From CAVSUB01 sp963816725 (lineage in GTDB: Bacteria; Acidobacteriota; Vicinamibacteria; Vicinamibacterales; 2-12-FULL-66-21): a DNA stretch of 64,000 nucleotides. The position numbers and the translations under genes were made by a program. Of the stretch, positions 30,377-38,779 are shown in pieces. The notes below the pieces were generated by a model. It was not told the origin of the DNA, made no database searches, and was given only the letters and a program-made list of their open reading frames with translations. The DNA is taken from NCBI GenBank assembly GCA_963816725.1, contig CAWFMC010000016.1:80403-144402 (forward strand). Direction: 5' to 3'. Within the stretch, counting starts at the first letter, position 1, and every line of letters starts with the position of its first letter.

Positions 30377-31035
30377 TGCGGGCGCTGATCGATCTCTTCC
30401 TCCACCTCGACACCCACCTCACGCAGTTCGTCGCGACCTATGGCGCCTGGGTCTACGCGCTGCTGTTCGCGATCGTGTTCGCCGAGACCGGCCTGGTGGT
30501 CACGCCGTTCCTGCCGGGCGACTCGCTGCTCTTCGCGGCCGGAGCGCTCGCCGCGGCTGGCGGGCTCAACGTGTGGATGGTGATCGCCCTCCTCACCGTC
30601 GCGGCCGTGCTGGGGGATGCGGTCAATTACGCGGCCGGGCGGGCGATCGGTCCGCGCATCTTCAACGCCACCGATCGATCGAGCTGGTGGCACCGGCTGC
30701 TCAATCGCGAGCACCTCGAACAGACCCACGCGTTCTTCGAGAAGTACGGCGGCAAGGCGGTGGTGCTCGGGCGCTTCGTGCCGATTGTCCGGACGTTCGT
30801 GCCGTTCGTGGCGGGGGCGGGGGCGATGACCTACGGCAAGTTCGCGCTCTACAACGTCGTCGGTGGGCTGGTGTGGGTCGGCGTGTGCACGCTCGCCGGC
30901 TACGGGTTCGGGACGGTGCCGATCGTGCAGCGCAACTTTTCGCTGTTTGCTCTCGGGATCGTATTCGTGTCCGTGATCCCGATCGGCATCGAGATGCTGC
31001 GCAACCGCCGCGCCCGGGCGTCGGGCGGGCGTTAG
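30376..31035 (+). CDS. DedA/VTT-family membrane protein
   Basis: Inner-membrane protein of the DedA (SNARE-associated/VTT) family, implicated elsewhere in undecaprenyl-phosphate or lipid translocation. Several TM helices surround the family motif ETGLVVTPFLPGDSLLF near residue 38, the central GRFVPIVRTFVPFVAGAGAM near residue 132 and the C-terminal helices. 219 aa. It is the last gene of the pnt operon and the last clearly core gene before the accessory island. Confidence 0.9.
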   Translation: MRALIDLFLHLDTHLTQFVATYGAWVYALLFAIVFAETGLVVTPFLPGDSLLFAAGALAAAGGLNVWMVIALLTVAAVLGDAVNYAAGRAIGPRIFNATDRSSWWHRLLNREHLEQTHAFFEKYGGKAVVLGRFVPIVRTFVPFVAGAGAMTYGKFALYNVVGGLVWVGVCTLAGYGFGTVPIVQRNFSLFALGIVFVSVIPIGIEMLRNRRARASGGR

Positions 31036-31101
31036 TCAACTCGCTTCGGCAGCGTCGTTTCAGTCGGATGTCGCTCGGCCCGCCGGGCCGTGTGGAACTG
31101 C

Positions 31102-31287
31102 TCAGTCCGGGTCGACCGCCTCGTCTATCTTTCTCGCGGCCTGGTCGACCTTGCGCCGGATGTCCTCGAGCGGCTGCGCGCCTGGGCTGCAGTCATTGGC
31201 ATCGACCGCGTTCTTGATTTCTTCGAGCGACTCCGAGATGTCGTCCAGGTTGGAAGCGATGTCCTCGAGCTTGCGGTCCGCGCTCAT
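31102..31287 (-). CDS. Small acidic coiled-coil protein
   Basis: 61 aa, highly charged and predicted helical, with heptad-like KLEDIASNLDDISESLEEI. It has a good Shine-Dalgarno (AAAGGA about 8 nt before ATG) and the high-GC codon use of the neighbours. No family is recognised. Confidence 0.55.
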   Translation of the reverse strand: MSADRKLEDIASNLDDISESLEEIKNAVDANDCSPGAQPLEDIRRKVDQAARKIDEAVDPD

Positions 31288-31728
31288 GTGGTGTGTCCTT
31301 TCAACCCTCGGTTGAGACCCGGCGCCATCCTAGCACGCCGTTGTGACTCGTCCGTGGGCTGCCGGTCAGGGCTATGCTATACCGCAGCGATGGCCGGCGG
31401 CCCGCTCCTGCGCACCAGCATCTTGGACAAACTGCATGAACGGAGCACAGAGCCGCCGCGGCGATGCGGCGTGGATCGCGGCGCGAATCGTCCACCGTGG
31501 CACAGCTGCGAGCTGTATTCCATGTTCCAAGTGCTCGACGTTGCTCGATGAGCACAGAAGCGACGGAGGAGATGGGGCCGATGACCGTCCGTCGTGAGCT
31601 GCACGCCGCGGCGCCGCGTAACCGCCCGGCGACGTCGGTCAGGAACTCGCGCGCGGCCTGGACGTCCCGGTCTCCAACCAGCCACGACGCGATACGTTTC
31701 GTGTCGTCTGCTGTTCGAACTGACACCA

Positions 31729-31911
31729 CTACCGGCTAGTCCGAACGGTTTCCACGTCTCGGCTTTTCGGAGGCTCCGTAGCTCCGCCTCCGTGCACCCT
31801 TTCAAGCACGCGCCGGTACACGCAGGGAGGGTTGCGGCAGACCCATGCGCCACTTTCGGTGCGTTCCATCTCCGTAGAACGCTCGCAGATCGGGCAAGGT
31901 GGGGCCGACAT
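31729..31911 (-). CDS. Small zinc-ribbon protein
   Basis: 60 aa with CPICERSTEMERTESGAWVC and a following PPC, a CxxC...C...C zinc-ribbon-like pattern. The ATG at 31911 has GGAGG 6 nt upstream; a second in-frame ATG at 31923 is less well placed. Function unknown. Between this gene and the previous one (31,288-31,728) an open minus-strand frame of about 140 codons exists, but I see no family in it and do not call it. Confidence 0.45.
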   Translation of the reverse strand: MSAPPCPICERSTEMERTESGAWVCRNPPCVYRRVLERVHGGGATEPPKSRDVETVRTSR

Positions 31912-32430
31912 CAGCGCCTCCACATCGCGACGTTAAGGAAGGTGTAAATCACGGACGTTCTCCCAGCAAACGGCGACAATCGATCCTCCCCCAATGCTCT
32001 GGGAGAGTCGGTGAAAAATCAGTGAACAGGTGCGTCTGAAGCGCCCAGGATTTGCGCTCGCACTCTGTCGGGCAACGCGTGTCGTGCCGCGGCGAGGGGT
32101 CTTCCAGCCCGCGAACCGACCATCGTCGCGGAGGTGCTCGCCGTGACGAAGGTCCAGGCGCCGTGGTTCGCCCACCCTGGCAATCGCCCAATTGCCAGCG
32201 GCTGTCCGAGGATGTGCGCCCGGTGAGCTGTTTGGCCCTCGCGCAGTTCGCGGCGCGCCCAGCAACCCCGTGAGACGACCAGACCCGCTGTTGGCCGGCC
32301 GACATCACGAAGGCGGAACAGGACCAGTTGCGATCGTGGGTCACTGTGGAACGTGAGCGGCTGGGGCCTCCGCGCACCCCAGCCGCCCCCCTGGTCGCGT
32401 CGTCCCACGGGAGTAAAACGACGCGACAGG
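31912..32430. other. Gene-poor stretch at the left side of the accessory island
   Basis: Open frames exist on both strands as expected at this GC, but none has a recognisable domain, a supported start or consistent codon use. I see no RNA gene or repeat here. Confidence 0.4.
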
Positions 32431-32767
32431 CTTCAGCGCGCCCTCGCGGCTTCGGTCCAGCCGGTTTTCTGCAACACGGCTGTCCATGCCTCGATTAACG
32501 ACGTCAGTCGGTCGGGACACCGTACGACGGTTTCCACAGTCAGGGCGCGGCCGTCCATCCACAGGTGCAGCCGCCAGCCCACAGGATGGCTCGAGACCTC
32601 GCAATGGGCGGTGATGGTTCGGTCGCCGTCCCGCTTCGTCATCCGGAATCCGCGCGCGAGCCCTTCACGAGGCCCGTCACCGGCGTTCGGCCCGATGGCT
32701 GTCGGAGCGTCCGTGTCCGCCGCCCCGTTCGATTCGCACGTCGGGCAGACATCGGGGCGGGCGCGCG
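32431..32767. repeat. Long direct repeat, copy A1 (partner at 33,286-33,622)
   Basis: About 337 bp nearly identical to 33,286-33,622, with only scattered substitutions (for example ACAGGATGG versus ACCGGATGG). It encodes the C-terminal part of the 112-aa protein family described at 33,306. Both copies have the same orientation. Confidence 0.9.
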
Positions 32768-32822
32768 TGCCGGTGTCCGCGTCGGGGTCAATCACCAGCG
32801 CAGCGCCGCGCGTAGTCGCCAT
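32433..32822 (-). CDS. Fusion of a receiver N terminus to a small zinc-type protein (rearranged copy)
   Basis: The open frame from ATG 32822 begins MATTRGAALVIDPDADT, nearly the same as the start of the response regulator at 34,239 (MATTLGVALLIDPDADT). It then passes directly into a CPTCESNGAAD segment and a C-terminal domain almost identical to the protein at 33,306-33,644 (WRLHLWMDGRALTVETVV). The 129-aa product therefore lacks the rest of the receiver, including the phosphoacceptor Asp. It is best explained as a duplicated two-gene module in which a deletion fused the two genes. Confidence 0.55.
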   Translation of the reverse strand: MATTRGAALVIDPDADTGTRARPDVCPTCESNGAADTDAPTAIGPNAGDGPREGLARGFRMTKRDGDRTITAHCEVSSHPVGWRLHLWMDGRALTVETVVRCPDRLTSLIEAWTAVLQKTGWTEAARAR

Positions 32823-33047
32823 AGTGCAGGCATTGGTACACGCCTCCGCTCGTCGTTCCGTGACCGCGCGGGCCAATTCGTTGATAGTTCCGGCCACGGT
32901 TTCGCGATGGCCTGATGCGGGCTGGTCGCGGCGTCCGCCCGACACCAGACCGGCGCCGTTCGCCTCGACGCGGCCCAGGTCACGGCGGGCGCGCGTGTCG
33001 TGGCGAGCACGAAGGTCACGCTGGTATGGGTGATTGCTGCTGCCGCG
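32773..33047. repeat. Diverged direct repeat, copy A2 (partner at 34,190-34,466)
   Basis: Matches 34,190-34,466 over about 275 bp with many substitutions and small indels; both begin GTGTCCGCGTCGGGGTCAATC. It covers the response-regulator 5' end and its upstream region. With the A1/B1 pair it shows the whole module was duplicated. The rest of 33,048-33,285 shows no gene. Confidence 0.8.
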
Positions 33048-33285
33048 AGCTATCGGCGGGCCAGCGGCCGGTGGACGAACCAGCCGTGCGCGATCATCAC
33101 CCCGGAAATGCCGAAGGCGCTGACTAGCTGGACCCACACTGCGATGATGTGCGCCGCGCTCGCAGCAGGTTGGTCCGCCCGAACCAATCTGGGCGCCTGC
33201 TACCCCACGAGCCCGAAGATGACCGTTAGCGCCGCGTACTCGGCGAACGGCCGCGGCTGCAAGCGCCCGCTATAGACGATGCGCG

Positions 33286-33622
33286 CTTGAGCGCGCCGGC
33301 GCGGTCTAGGTCCAGCCGGTTTTCTGCAACACGGCTGTCCATGCCTCGATTAACGACGTCAGTCGGTCGGGACACCGTACGACGGTTTCCACAGTCAGGG
33401 CGCGGCCGTCCATCCACAGGTGCAGCCGCCAGCCCACCGGATGGCTCGAGACCTCGCAATGGGCGGTGATGGTTCGGTCGCCGTCCCGCTTCGTCATCCG
33501 GAATCCGCGCGCGGGCCCTTCACGAGGCCCGTCACCGGCGTTCGGCCCGATGGCGGTCGGAGTGTCCATGTCCGCCGCCCCGTTCGATTCGCACGTCGCG
33601 CAGACATAGGGGCGGGCGCGCG
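33286..33622. repeat. Long direct repeat, copy B1 (partner at 32,431-32,767)
   Basis: Second copy of the ~337-bp repeat, 855 bp to the right of copy A1 and in the same orientation. Confidence 0.9.
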
Positions 33623-33644
33623 CACCCTCCAACTGGAGGGTCAT
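33306..33644 (-). CDS. Small CxxC protein of unknown function
   Basis: 112 aa from ATG 33644. The N-terminal YVCATCESNG gives a CxxC pair that could begin a metal site. The C-terminal region (KRDGDRTITAHCEVSSHP, WRLHLWMDGRALTVETVV, LTSLIEAWTAVLQKTGW) is near-identical to the protein at 32,433. Retention of the reading frame in both copies supports a real protein. Probably downstream of the response regulator in the same direction, 208 bp apart. Confidence 0.5.
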   Translation of the reverse strand: MTLQLEGARARPYVCATCESNGAADMDTPTAIGPNAGDGPREGPARGFRMTKRDGDRTITAHCEVSSHPVGWRLHLWMDGRALTVETVVRCPDRLTSLIEAWTAVLQKTGWT

Positions 33645-33852
33645 GCGGCCCTGTCAGACGGGGCAAGATTGGATCGGGCGCGCGGTGGGAGTCTGCGGCA
33701 TGTGGTCAGTCAATCGGCAAGAGTGTAGCCGACAACAGCTATCGACGGTAGTAGTTCGGGCGGACTCGAGCGTACGCGCTCGTTGACGCTGCGGGGATCG
33801 CCTGACGTTGTGGATGAACGGGTAGGCGGGACGAGCCGCGTGGCCGAAGCAC

Positions 33853-34239
33853 TTACGCCGTACCCGCGCGACGCGCGCCGCTCACGCAGCTGACGACCGC
33901 CGCCAGCGTATCCGCGGCGACCGGCTTTGGCAGGAGCGCCGCACAGCCTTCCCGGCGTGTCCACAGATACACTTCGTCCAAGTCGAGGCCGGTCAGCACG
34001 ACAATGGGAACGCCAAGCGTGCGGAAATGATGACGGAGCCCCTCTCCTGTTACAGGGCCTGCCAATCGCCAATCCATCACGACCACAGAGGGCATCGTCG
34101 TGGTCGCCTGCTTCAACGCCTCCTCGCCGGTGTCCGCCTCTAACACGACGAAACCGTGTTTTTCGAGTGCCACGGCATACATCGCGCGGGTGTCCGCGTC
34201 GGGGTCAATCAGCAGCGCAACGCCCAGGGTAGTGGCCAT
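33853..34239 (-). CDS. Stand-alone response regulator (receiver domain)
   Basis: 128 aa consisting of one CheY-like receiver: acidic pocket IDPDADTR (about residues 12-19), phosphoacceptor Asp in VVVMDWRL near residue 55, and switch Lys in LLPKPV near residue 108. No output domain follows, so it is a single-domain regulator. ATG 34239 is chosen because the start matches the duplicated copy at 32,822. No histidine kinase is nearby. Confidence 0.82.
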   Translation of the reverse strand: MATTLGVALLIDPDADTRAMYAVALEKHGFVVLEADTGEEALKQATTTMPSVVVMDWRLAGPVTGEGLRHHFRTLGVPIVVLTGLDLDEVYLWTRREGCAALLPKPVAADTLAAVVSCVSGARRAGTA

Positions 34240-34466
34240 AGTGCGGGCATTGGTACCCGCCTCCGCTCGTCGCTCGGTGACCCCGCGGGCCAATTCCTTG
34301 ATAGTTCCGGCCAGACTTCGCGATCGCGTGAGGCGGGCTGGTCGCCGCGTCCGCCCAACGACAGACGGACGCTGTTCCACCTCTCGAGGCGGCCGTGGTC
34401 ATGGCGGGTGCACGAGTGGTGGCGACCACGAGGACACGCCGGTACGGGGTGATTGCTAGTGCCGCG
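34190..34466. repeat. Diverged direct repeat, copy B2 (partner at 32,773-33,047)
   Basis: Partner of copy A2, covering the start and upstream region of the response regulator. The rest of 34,240-34,652 shows no other gene. Confidence 0.8.
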
Positions 34467-34652
34467 CGCGACGCCAAGTACACGACGCTCGACGAGACCA
34501 CCCCGGCCTTGAACGCCCACGTGCATAACCGGAGCGGGCTCGGCGCGGTGACGTGGCGCGTCGCTCACTCAAGCAGTCGGACATGAGAGCGGGTTGTCAC
34601 CGATGTCGCGGGGAGCCGTCCGCGCCTCAACGCGACGGCTCCCTCGATAGTT

Positions 34653-35114
34653 CTACGGCTTCGGCGGTGCTGGGATAGCTGCTGAACTCGCGATCAGCCA
34701 CTTTCCGCCCTGTTTGACCAACGCGTTGAGGTAAGTGCCCTTGGTGTTGGCCCCCGGCGGTGGCGGCGTGGGACCAGTGACTTCCCAGGTGCCGCTGGTA
34801 ACTGCCAAGTCCGGGTTGATCGTACGCTCGTCGCCCGGCGTAAGGATTAGTTTCGTGCCCTTCAGTTCCCCGGCGAACCCCTTCGTGAAGTTTTGTTCGA
34901 CCGCCGCTCGTCCGATAGCCGGCTGTCCCGTGTCACCGGCCGTGATGCAGTTCTCGGCGTGCAGGGCGGCAAGGGCCTTTGCATCCCCCTTATTCCACGC
35001 GGCGACGAAAGCGTCGGCAATCTTCTGCCATTCGGGATTCTTCGCTGACTGGGCCGGCGTGGGTACGGCACACCACACCAGAACAACGGCCGACAGCAAG
35101 GTACGTTTCAGCAT
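34653..35114 (-). CDS. Exported SnoaL-like/DUF4440 protein
   Basis: 153 aa. A signal peptide MLKRTLLSAVVLVWCAVPTP (about 1-22) is followed by a cone-shaped NTF2/SnoaL-like domain: WQKIADAFVAAWNKGDAKAL, then NCITAGDTGQPAIGR, and a C-terminal GKWLIASSAAIP. The ATG at 35114 has a strong GGAGG 7 nt upstream, which excludes the longer reading to 35201. Likely periplasmic; function unknown. Confidence 0.75.
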   Translation of the reverse strand: MLKRTLLSAVVLVWCAVPTPAQSAKNPEWQKIADAFVAAWNKGDAKALAALHAENCITAGDTGQPAIGRAAVEQNFTKGFAGELKGTKLILTPGDERTINPDLAVTSGTWEVTGPTPPPPGANTKGTYLNALVKQGGKWLIASSAAIPAPPKP

Positions 35115-35348
35115 CGAAAACCTCCTGCCCGAAAGTGTGGACGACCGAAATAGCGATGCGGGGGTGGCGGAAGTAGAGCCCAGAGGCCTGGTGCCGGTCA
35201 AGCCTGATTGATCGCCGCCGATCTAAGTCGTTTCGATCGGCTGCACGGCCGGCGCGGTAACCGTCTGAACTTTGGCGCTGGTCGGTATGTTTGTTCGGCT
35301 GTACACCTTCCTCTTACAGGTTTCGACTGCGTAGCAGGGTTGGCGTTC

Positions 35349-35618
35349 ATGAGAGATTGCTGCACCACCTATCGCGGCTGGACTCGCGCCACACTCGTGC
35401 TGCTGCGCGAGGCGCGCCAGATCGTCGAGCAGCTCGACAACGTCCGCGGAACGGCTGGTGAGCGGACCGCGCAACGGGCGCTGCTGGTGACGCTCGGGCG
35501 TTGCGATTGGAAGAATGAGCGTGCTGCAAAAGCGAGAGGGATCAGCGGCGCCGCTGACGCTATGGCCGGCATTGTGCAGTTTTCTGACGGTCGGTCACGA
35601 CGCGCCCGGCCGAATTGA
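35349..35618 (+). CDS. Possible small Fis-type helix-turn-helix protein
   Basis: 89 aa from ATG 35349. The segment RALLVTLGRCDWKNERAAK resembles the Fis/HTH_8 DNA-binding motif of NtrC-type regulators, preceded by a helical REARQIVEQLDNV. The C terminus is not convincing and the gene may be a remnant. Confidence 0.3.
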   Translation: MRDCCTTYRGWTRATLVLLREARQIVEQLDNVRGTAGERTAQRALLVTLGRCDWKNERAAKARGISGAADAMAGIVQFSDGRSRRARPN

Positions 35619-35848
35619 GGGCTGGGTAGATTTCCGGCTGTGAGCGTCGGACCGAAGGACACGCCGTGCTGGATGCGGCGCTGCACGACCCTGGGATCAA
35701 CCCGGGGCGACACTCACGGCGACGGCCGCGGCGCATGGATTCCTGTCGCACGGGAGGACCCACAGACGGCCACGGGGAGCCGGCTTCAGGGCACGGCAGA
35801 CGGCGTTTTCGCGCGAGCACGAGTACCTGAAGCTATCGAAGGGCGAAC

Positions 35849-35998
35849 ATGCAGAACGAGAGACCACGACCAGTGCCGCTATTCGTGAGCGCGGAGCAGC
35901 GCATCACCGAGCTCGAGGACGCGCTGAAGCACGCTCGTGCCGTGGCCGCTGCCGAACGGCGCCCGGCCGATCTGCTCGAGCGGGCCGCGCAACCCTGA
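35849..35998 (+). CDS. Very short helical ORF
   Basis: 49 aa from ATG 35849, with a charged helical segment EQRITELEDALKHARAVA. Codon use resembles local genes; no family is recognised and no strong ribosome site is visible. Confidence 0.28.
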   Translation: MQNERPRPVPLFVSAEQRITELEDALKHARAVAAAERRPADLLERAAQP

Positions 35999-36105
35999 GC
36001 GGACCCATGCTGATCCCTCACGACGCGACGATCGGCACGCAGAAACTTCTGCTGACGCCTGATCTTCAGACAGCTAGCGAGTGTCTAAATGCAGCCCGTC
36101 GTCGG

Positions 36106-36510
36106 TCAGAACGTCAGGGTGTGCCGTATAGCGAGCCTGCCGGGAGTCGCGACAATCTGCGGGCTGGGTCTTTTTCGCGAACGCATGATCATGAGGGCGC
36201 CCACGCCTGCCATGGTAGCCCCGATACACACTATTACGCCGTTCGGAACAATGCCGCCGTCCCCAAAAGGGCCAAAGTCGCCGCGTTGCTCGGGCTCGGT
36301 CCGAGTCGCGCCATAGACCATCAAACCGCCGCCCATGACCGTGAGGAATATTCCCCCCGCCTGCAGGCGTTGACGCGACTTCGAGGCTGGCGGGTTGGCT
36401 TGCTGCGTGCCCGCGGCAGCCAAGGCATCGCGCAAGGGTCCAGCGTGGCCAACTGCCGGCACCGATAGACACAGCAGAGAAATCAGAAGACAGCGAAGCG
36501 TAGATCTCAT
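36106..36510 (-). CDS. Small exported/membrane protein, paralogue 1
   Basis: 134 aa with a signal peptide (MRSTLRCLLISLLCLSVPAV), one or two TM segments (GGIFLTVMGGGLMVYGA; GVIVCIGATMAGVGALMIM) and a C-terminal motif RPSPQIVATPGRLAIRHTLTF-like (36,106 end). The C-terminal half is clearly related to the ORF at 36,617. ATG 36510 is preferred to the longer reading because it begins the signal peptide. Confidence 0.6.
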   Translation of the reverse strand: MRSTLRCLLISLLCLSVPAVGHAGPLRDALAAAGTQQANPPASKSRQRLQAGGIFLTVMGGGLMVYGATRTEPEQRGDFGPFGDGGIVPNGVIVCIGATMAGVGALMIMRSRKRPSPQIVATPGRLAIRHTLTF

Positions 36511-36616
36511 GCGGCCAAAGAGTGTACCGCTAGCCCTTCTGACGCCGTTCCTGCCCTGCAACTTGGGGACACTGGCCCAATGCTCGTTCGGCGTTCGGGC
36601 TTGTGCTGGGGGCTCT

Positions 36617-36799
36617 CTAGAACTTCCAGGTGTGCTGAACGCTCATCTTATTGGGCGTCACGACGATCTGTGGTGCGGGCCTGTCTCGTCCCATGATGAT
36701 CATGACGACGCCGACACCGACCATTGCGCTGCCTGCACCGATGAGAGGGACGTTTGGATGGGAGACGTCGCAGCTGCTGAAGGACCCAACGCCACACAA
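36617..36799 (-). CDS. Small membrane protein, paralogue 2 (N terminus missing)
   Basis: 60 aa. It aligns with the end of the 36,106 protein: one TM segment (IGAGSAMVGVGVVMIIMG) and the tail RPAPQIVVTPNKMSV. It lacks the signal peptide, so it is truncated or frame-broken upstream. Tandem copies of this type are common products of local duplication. Confidence 0.5.
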   Translation of the reverse strand: MCGVGSFSSCDVSHPNVPLIGAGSAMVGVGVVMIIMGRDRPAPQIVVTPNKMSVQHTWKF

Positions 36800-37058
36800 C
36801 GGGTCGTCACTACGTCTTGTCGAAGACTGACGCGCTGCCCGCTGACGCCTCGCGATCGGCCTATCAACTGAAGGTGTACGGGTACCGGCGCCATCGCTTT
36901 CAAGTCCGGCGGCAAGCTGTTCGTCCGGTCCGCAACGACAAGGACTTCGCAGCCCGCTACCGGGCCGTCGTCGCGGGGCATGGGCGAGTGTATCGTGCGG
37001 GCCGAGACGGGATCATCCGTCGAAGGGTTTACGCGGCGCAGACACATAATACCGGGCC

Positions 37059-38423
37059 ATGAGCAGCCCAGAGAGTCGGCCCGCCATCCCGTGGTTCGGA
37101 GCCCGTAAGCTCGTTCAACAGTTACAGGCGGAGGTCGAAGACCTGCGGAAGGACCGCGATCGTCTGGCTGACCTGAATCAGCGCTTTGGATCGCTGAGCA
37201 TGTTTGAGATTGAGGAGATGCGGGCCAAGGCCCTGGCTGACGCGGCGGCGCAACGAGAACGCCTCGAGCAAGAACGCCTGCGTCAGGCGAGCGAACTGGG
37301 CGGCGAGCGTGCGAACGTCGCGGCTGAACGTTCGGAGCATCTATCAAAAATCCGACGGGTGAAGGCCGAGATCGACTCACTGCAAACTCGCCTCATTGAG
37401 ACGCGGGAACTCGAGTTGCTGCAGGAAGCCGGCGTCTACGAATATCAGCACCCACTGGCCGACGCGGTGTCGTACCAAGCCGAGATGCTGAGAGTGGGTA
37501 ACGAGATCAAGGACATGGTCAAAAAGGACGGCGGCGCTATGTTGGCGACCACGGACTGGACGGTAAACGGCTCGATCGTGGAAGGTCGAGCAATGGTCCG
37601 CGACTTCTCAAAGCTGATGCTCCGCGCGTTCAACGCCGAGGCGGACAGCCTGGTGCGTAGCCTACGGCCACACCGACTCCAGGCCTCGATTGAGCGCCTC
37701 AACAAGGTTGCCCAGGTCATCGAACGGCTTGGGAAGAGCATGAGGATTCGCATATCGACCCCGTACCACGACCTGCGTGAAACCGAACTGCGTCTGACGG
37801 CAGACTTCCTCCACAAGCAGGCTGAGGACAAGGAGTCCGAACGTCTCGAGCGGGAGCGGCTGCGCGAAGAGCGCAAAGTCCAGCAGGAGATCGAACGAGA
37901 ACGCGCCCGGCTGGAAAAGGAGCGCCAGCACTACGAGAACGCGCTTGCCGCTCTCGTGCTGAAGGGGGACGATGATGGTGCTGATCGGCTTCGACAGGAA
38001 CTGACGACCGTCGAGAGCGCCATTGCAGATGTTGACCAGCGGGCGGCCAATATCCGCGCCGGCTACGTGTACGTGATTTCGAACATCGGTTCGTTCGGAG
38101 AGCGGATGGTCAAGGTTGGTCTGACGCGGCGGCTGGACCCGCTGGATCGCATTCGCGAATTAAGCGACGCGTCAGTGCCCTTCAACTTCGACGTGCACGC
38201 TTTGTTCTTCTCGGCCGACGCGGTTGGCATCGAGCAGGCGTTGCACGCCAGGCTCGCAAGCGCCCGTGTGAATATCGTCAACCGGAGACGAGAGTTCTTT
38301 CGAGTGACGCCGCTGGAAGTCAAGGTGCATCTGTCGGAGCTCGCGGGCGAGCTGCTGGAGTTCCGCGAAACGCCGGAGGCGCTCGAGTACCGGCAATGCT
38401 GTGGTATCCAGCCGGCTTCGTGA
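37059..38423 (+). CDS. DUF4041 protein with C-terminal T5orf172 GIY-YIG domain
   Basis: 454 aa. An N-terminal coiled coil (about 20-115) is followed by a DUF4041-type region (about 120-240), a second long charged coiled coil (about 255-330, rich in RERLREERKVQQEIERERA) and a C-terminal GIY-YIG-like domain of the T5orf172/MUG113 group (about 340-440). That domain has GYVYVISN, MVKVGLTRR and the Glu of IEQALHARL, i.e. the Tyr, Arg and Glu expected of the fold. This architecture is widespread in phages and genomic islands, and its role is not established. It is the best-preserved gene of the island. Confidence 0.85.
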   Translation: MSSPESRPAIPWFGARKLVQQLQAEVEDLRKDRDRLADLNQRFGSLSMFEIEEMRAKALADAAAQRERLEQERLRQASELGGERANVAAERSEHLSKIRRVKAEIDSLQTRLIETRELELLQEAGVYEYQHPLADAVSYQAEMLRVGNEIKDMVKKDGGAMLATTDWTVNGSIVEGRAMVRDFSKLMLRAFNAEADSLVRSLRPHRLQASIERLNKVAQVIERLGKSMRIRISTPYHDLRETELRLTADFLHKQAEDKESERLERERLREERKVQQEIERERARLEKERQHYENALAALVLKGDDDGADRLRQELTTVESAIADVDQRAANIRAGYVYVISNIGSFGERMVKVGLTRRLDPLDRIRELSDASVPFNFDVHALFFSADAVGIEQALHARLASARVNIVNRRREFFRVTPLEVKVHLSELAGELLEFRETPEALEYRQCCGIQPAS

Positions 38424-38555
38424 GCGTCGACGCGCGATGAGGTCGGCGCAAGAAAACGAGAGTTCGAGAGGCGCGGTGCGGAGGCGACCGCGGCAATTCC
38501 GAAGGAGGTAGACTTCCGACGATGTTCACGACAGATACGCACCACATTGGGGCAG

Positions 38556-38672
38556 CGCCTGTGGCTGGTCAGGCAGTTCGAGTTCCTCGATTGGACGGGC
38601 GAGAACCACCTTCATTCTCGATTCATCGGGTTGCCCGACGACAAGGAACTGCGAAGCGTCGGGCGCGAATGA
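38556..38672 (+). pseudogene. Probable fragment of an ATP-dependent DNA ligase C terminus
   Basis: A frame ending at 38672 reads QFEFLDWTGENHLHSRFIG then LPDDKELRSVGRE. This resembles the end of the OB-fold domain of LigD-type ligases (pattern RFTEWT..G.LRHPVFLGLRDDK). No start or upstream ligase domains exist, so it is a remnant. The similarity is from memory of the family. Confidence 0.4.
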
Positions 38673-38779
38673 CCGGGCCGGAACTACCCATTGACGTTGA
38701 CGTGGCCACCGACCTGATAGTCACGTCTGGCATGCTACGGTTCCCGTCCGCGCGCGGGCGGGGGAGGAGGGCCGGAACG

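Noticed and set aside
32019..32408. Minus-strand open frame of about 130 codons
   Set aside because: No recognisable motif, several overlapping alternatives in other frames and no ribosome site; treated as chance.
38556..38672. An intact small gene ahead of the PEP-CTERM gene
   Set aside because: There is no start codon or ribosome site for this frame; the ligase-like sequence is better explained as a gene fragment.
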